Below, one piece after another: positions 60,345 through 64,000 of a DNA stretch of 64,000 nt. Made by a program: the position numbers and the translations under genes. Under the pieces are notes generated by a model, which ran no database searches, was not told the DNA's origin, and worked only from the letters and a program-made list of their open reading frames with translations. The first letter of the stretch is position 1. Each line of letters starts with the position of its first letter. Location: the NCBI GenBank assembly GCA_039000515.1, contig JBCFYV010000852.1, positions 41,672 through 105,671 on the forward strand, given 5' to 3'. Origin of the DNA: Timema cristinae (taxonomy: Eukaryota; Arthropoda; Insecta; Phasmatodea; Timematidae).

Positions 60345-61525
60345 ATGTCTATTCATATTCAATTTCGATTTATTTGCTTGTTCACTGTCTTCGCTGGAGA
60401 TGTAAAGATTAATTAATGCTAAATATAGGAATGGTAAATGTATTTTTAATTCTGAGCATTGGGTACTGAATAAAGCTAATTCTTACAACAGTTCAATGCT
60501 TAAATATTAATAGAACATTTGATAATATTGAATATTATGTATTATTTTTACTAATGCTTGTATACAACATGGATTACTTTGACAGAAATATTTACTTTAT
60601 TTTTAAAATTATAAGTTAAAAAAAACTTATATAAATCTAAATGTATAGCGATTGGAGATTTGATCAGCTCTGTTCTTTGATATCTTTCCTTCTGGTGGCT
60701 TCATCACTTAAGAACTAAAACCAATTTAGAATAAATAAAAGTAGTTTTGTGTTTATTTAATTTTATCACATAAAAATATGTTATTAATCATTTATCACAG
60801 TGATTAAATATACATTCCATCGTGGAAAAATATAAAAAAATGATTATTTATATATGATATTAATACTAATAAATTACATTCCATTTACAATCATTGCCAA
60901 AAAATAGTTTATTAAAATAATTACAAGAAAAACCCAAAAGGAAATAAAATCATAAAACTCATAAAAAAGTTTTTTTTACTCATAATGAGATTAAGTCATA
61001 ATATTTTACACACATTTTAATTTAAATTATTTTATTTTTAAAATGAAATTGTGATAAAACAAATAAAAGAGAACTGATAAAAAAATGGTTTTACCAAAAA
61101 AAGGGGGAACACATTCACTCTTTACAGGGGCCCCACTAGAAAAAGAGGTATTTTTGCTTTTTAAAAAAAATTGTTTGTTACTTCCCAAACCCCCCTTGAA
61201 ATAGGTTTATTCAATTGCATTTTTCAGGAGAGAATTTGAAACCAAAACGAAATTTTCACGAAAGAAAAAAAATTTGTGAAAAATGTTTTTTTTTTTAAGA
61301 GTTTTTAAGGTTGGTCTACAATTTTACTTTCCACAAAAATGTGATCTAAGAATTAAATTTTTAAATATTTTATAAAGTAAATAATTAATAATCTAAAAAT
61401 TTCTACTTTCCCCCCAATTTAATCAAGCTTTAAATTTTTAAAAAAATAATTTACAAAGGTCTGGTATTTTAAATCACAAAAGGGAAAATTATAGGAAAAC
61501 CAAAATAATATTTCACATTTTTTTA
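60345..61525 (+). other. putative NPF intron, AT-rich
   Basis: Very AT-rich, with homopolymer noise from about 61,080 on. No sequence that could encode the expected FG-Lys/Arg continuation after an AG acceptor was found here or further on, so the intron probably runs past the window end. Confidence 0.55.
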
Positions 61526-61556
61526 CACCGCGTCTTACTATCCGTTCGGGTTGTAC
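61526..61556 (-). mobile_element. 3' tail remnant of SINE-A/SINE-E
   Basis: ACACCGCGTCTTACTATCCG then TTCGGGTTGTACT equals the shared 3' tail of the SINEs (minus orientation). The body is missing or too decayed to follow. Confidence 0.65.
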
Positions 61557-61734
61557 TCTATGTCCCTACATAATAATTCGTTAGTGGGCTTTAGCATGAT
61601 AAGGGTTTAAAATTTAGTAAAGTGTACTAATTTGGTGAAGGGAAATTTGATACCTTTTTGGGAAGACCACCCTTAAAAAAACCCGCCCGTATTCGAATTT
61701 TAATCTTTCGCATCAAAAAAAATTTTTGAAATTT

Positions 61735-61885
61735 TTCCGTCCGTGTGTCGTCTGCCCGTCTCCCTGTATCTCTCCCCCAGAGCCGAGATCATTTTACGGT
61801 TGGGCAAACGGGGTTGTAGAATTTTCCTAATTTCCCCCCCCCCCCCCCTTCCCCCTACCGGGGGATTTTTGGAATTAACATTAAG
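61735..61885 (+). repeat. dispersed repeat F, copy 2
   Basis: CCGTCCGTGTGTCGTCTGCC, CGTCTCCCTGTATCTC and, after a poly-C run (61,836-61,850), CCGGGGGATTTTTGGAATTA. Same blocks and order as 56,238-56,395. Confidence 0.6.
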
Positions 61886-62654
61886 AATAAGATTATTGAG
61901 GCTAGAAAAAGAAAATTTTCGTTTTTCTAAATTTTTTTTAGTGAAATTAAAAAACTTTGTATTACATTTTATATAATTTATAAAAATTACAGTTTAAATT
62001 TTATGTGAAAATGTCTTAAAAGGTTTTTTTAATGAACGGAATGATCTTTTTTATAATAATTCCCTCTATTGTAAAGTTTTTTAGTACTATTAAAAATATA
62101 AATATTTTATTTAAATATACTTTTATAAAACAAATAGTTTTCTTGGATATTAGCAATAAATTATTTATATTCAATTTTGGGGGACAAAAAATGTTCCCTT
62201 TTCTCGAGAGGGTTTTAAATTTTTTTTAAAAATTTTTAAATTTATGCTGGAGGGTTTTGTAACACTTATAATAAATTTTTTTTTCGCAAATCTTACAAGT
62301 TTTTAATAAATTTCTTTATTTTTTTTAGATTAAAGAAGAGAAAGTTATACTTGCAAAACGTACAATTTATCTTTAATATTGTTGCAGGGGAAAAAAAACT
62401 TTTTAAAATAACAAACAAAAGAAAGATATGTTAACTGGCATATTTTGAAATTTAATGTTAAAAATACCCCTGCCAGGGTTTTACAGTTTTTATTATATTA
62501 CAAAATTATTTAAAAAAAAATTAAAATTAAAACTACACATTTACTAACGGGTCTTGATATAATTAAAATTACCACAAGTTTTAAAAAAGCTTTTTACTAA
62601 AAAATCTTTGGGGCAATTATTTTTATACATTACCTAAACTCTACATTTTTCCCT
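61886..62654. other. AT-rich DNA, no gene seen
   Basis: Short frames of 65 codons or less rich in Phe/Ile/Lys, with no motif. Nothing recognised. Confidence 0.55.
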
Positions 62655-62790
62655 TTCATACAGTTTTGTGGTGCTGGTAGTATTGAAAAAAGTAGCAGGT
62701 AACAAAACGCGCCATACAATACTACAACTCTTCATACAGTTGTGTGGTGCTGGTAGTAATTGTAATAAGTAGCAGGTAACAAAAGACACT
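62655..62790. repeat. tandem duplication, 76-bp period
   Basis: TTCATACAGTT(T/G)TGTGG, then TGCTGGTAGTA, then AGTAGCAGGTAACAAAA starts at 62,655 and again at 62,731, with a few differences. Two copies only (the second is incomplete). Confidence 0.85.
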
Positions 62791-63719
62791 TAGGTACAAA
62801 TTTCAAAATGTATATTTTAAAAGCCTGATATAATTTGTACGATTAGTAAAATAAAGTAAAACTATTAAGGATAGAAACTAGTTGTCTTTAGAGTGGGCAT
62901 TCCCATCTTTGAACTTCGAAATGCTGCCTACAACAGATAACTAAACACAAATGATGGTTAGGTCTATTTAGCCACTCATGATTGAGTTACTGCTAGTTTG
63001 GTTTTAGGGTGGCAAAGGGGGGTTGGGGGGGATATAGAACTGTGTTATATTTAAAAGTATAGTAATCACTTCTAAGAGAAAGAGATGCAAACATTTCCTT
63101 TGTCAATCTTTCATAATAATGTATTTTAACATCTAAGTAATTTAAACTTTGTCTAACAACCTTAATTGTCACAAACTACGTTCCTTTTTAATATATTTAC
63201 ATTTATCCTTACTAGCTTTAATATGAATATAACAACAATTATAATATATGTTGAATTTCTTATTATTTTCACAAGGTAAACTTTCAATGCAATGGAAAGG
63301 TTATCAATTATATTTGGTATTATTTTAAATTATATAAATGATCTAATTAAATAATAATGTGAAATAAAAAAGAACATCACGGAATAAAGCAGTGTTCAGT
63401 GTGATGACAATATTTATTTATTTATTTCCCTCCATTAAGTCTTTAAATAATGAACATGTAAATTTTTGTATTTATATATACTATAATTAATTTAGCAAGC
63501 ACAATTAAAATATCCATTTATTGTATTCACATAAATGTAACTAGCAAGTTTTGATAAAGTTTTGTTTAAGAGTGGATAAAAATTTAATATAAATAACACA
63601 TGTTCCAAAATTAGATGTGGTTTTTTGATTTACAATCATAACTGTTTACAGCATATGTTCTGGGTCAGTTTTTATTCAAACGATTTATTTTACACTACAG
63701 GCTCGCTAGGCCTGTCATA
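62791..63719. other. AT-rich DNA, no gene seen
   Basis: Stop-rich, inside the putative NPF intron. Nothing recognised. Confidence 0.55.
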
Positions 63720-63910
63720 AGCTTCATTTGCCTTTTAATCTAACTTAAGACTAGGGCAGACACAACACACAGTCCCCGACCGTTAATTTATCTCTGTGAA
63801 AGGGTAAACCCACAATTACACAATGGTACATTTTTCTATCATACCGGAAATCAAAGCCGACAAACAAGATGCCGACTGAGCTAAGAAGTCGACAGCTCTG
63901 GTTCAATTGT
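63720..63910 (-). mobile_element. SINE-B copy, minus strand, decayed
   Basis: On the minus strand the body reads CTTTCACAGAGATAAATTAA, then GGGGACTG, TGTTGTG, CCCTAGTCTTAA and TTAGAT. This matches the SINE-B body at 12,908-12,970 block for block. The tRNA-like head (CTTAGCTCAGTCGGCATCTT) is more decayed. Confidence 0.75.
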
Positions 63911-64000
63911 GTTTTTTTTACTATTACGAGGCACCCTTAATCAAGAATTGTGTTACTTATAAATATATTATCACAAACCCAAAAGGGTACTTTTCCAAAT

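Noticed and set aside
63640..63700. Candidate acceptor GGGTCAG followed by TTTTTATTC as the next NPF exon
   Set aside because: The continuation does not encode FG plus a dibasic site in the required phase.

Overview
The window is animal nuclear DNA, most probably from an arthropod (insect or crustacean; I cannot separate these). Three things point this way. First, there is an exon of a neuropeptide F (NPF) gene at about 60,241-60,338. Second, there are degenerate (AACCT)n tracts, the C-strand of the arthropod TTAGG telomere repeat. Third, it carries many tRNA-derived SINEs, a broken LINE reverse transcriptase and a broken transposon-associated ORF. There are no bacterial-type operons, no rRNA and no CRISPR array, and I see no complete intact gene. 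Most open reading frames here are by-products of tandem repeats or of low-quality sequence.

Layout. 1-6,748: 46-bp satellite (Sat46). 7,033-7,560: LINE RT fragment, minus strand. 7,966-8,160: SINE. 8,650-11,036: 28-bp satellite (Sat28a). 11,037-15,943: non-coding DNA with several SINEs. 15,944-16,552: a second, unrelated 28-bp satellite (Sat28b). 16,985-18,262: decayed transposon-associated ORF. 18,998-20,815: 43-bp satellite (Sat43a). 21,355-21,627: another ~43-bp repeat (Sat43b) running into a 100-N scaffold gap (21,628-21,727). 21,728-25,510: Sat46 again, in the opposite orientation. 26,701-26,992: SINE-A. 27,660-29,530: homopolymer-riddled sequence. 29,530-35,355: 47-bp satellite (Sat47), heavily corrupted. 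36,430-37,370: two SINEs. 38,074-40,367: 52-bp satellite (Sat52). 41,100-42,400: telomere-like tract and SINEs. 42,640-47,660: a GC-richer island with protein-like plus-strand reading frames that I cannot name. 48,350-58,900: AT-rich intergenic DNA with dispersed repeats, including a SINE-A copy with a perfect 17-bp target-site duplication. 59,110-60,175: 29-bp satellite (Sat29), directly abutting the NPF exon. 60,339-64,000: putative NPF intron and SINE remnants.

The one recognisable host gene is NPF. The exon encodes the amphipathic helix of the mature peptide and ends in the Arg codon of the C-terminal RPRF motif, split by a GT splice donor as in other NPY/NPF genes. The next exon, carrying FG and the processing site, is not seen in the window. 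The exon as given holds apparent one-base indels. The same error style (indels, homopolymer runs) occurs in long blocks elsewhere, so sequence quality should be checked before calling the gene broken.

About 39% of the window is tandem repeat: nine satellite tracts in eight families, with units of 28-52 bp. At least two SINE families share the same 3' tail, which suggests a common partner LINE.
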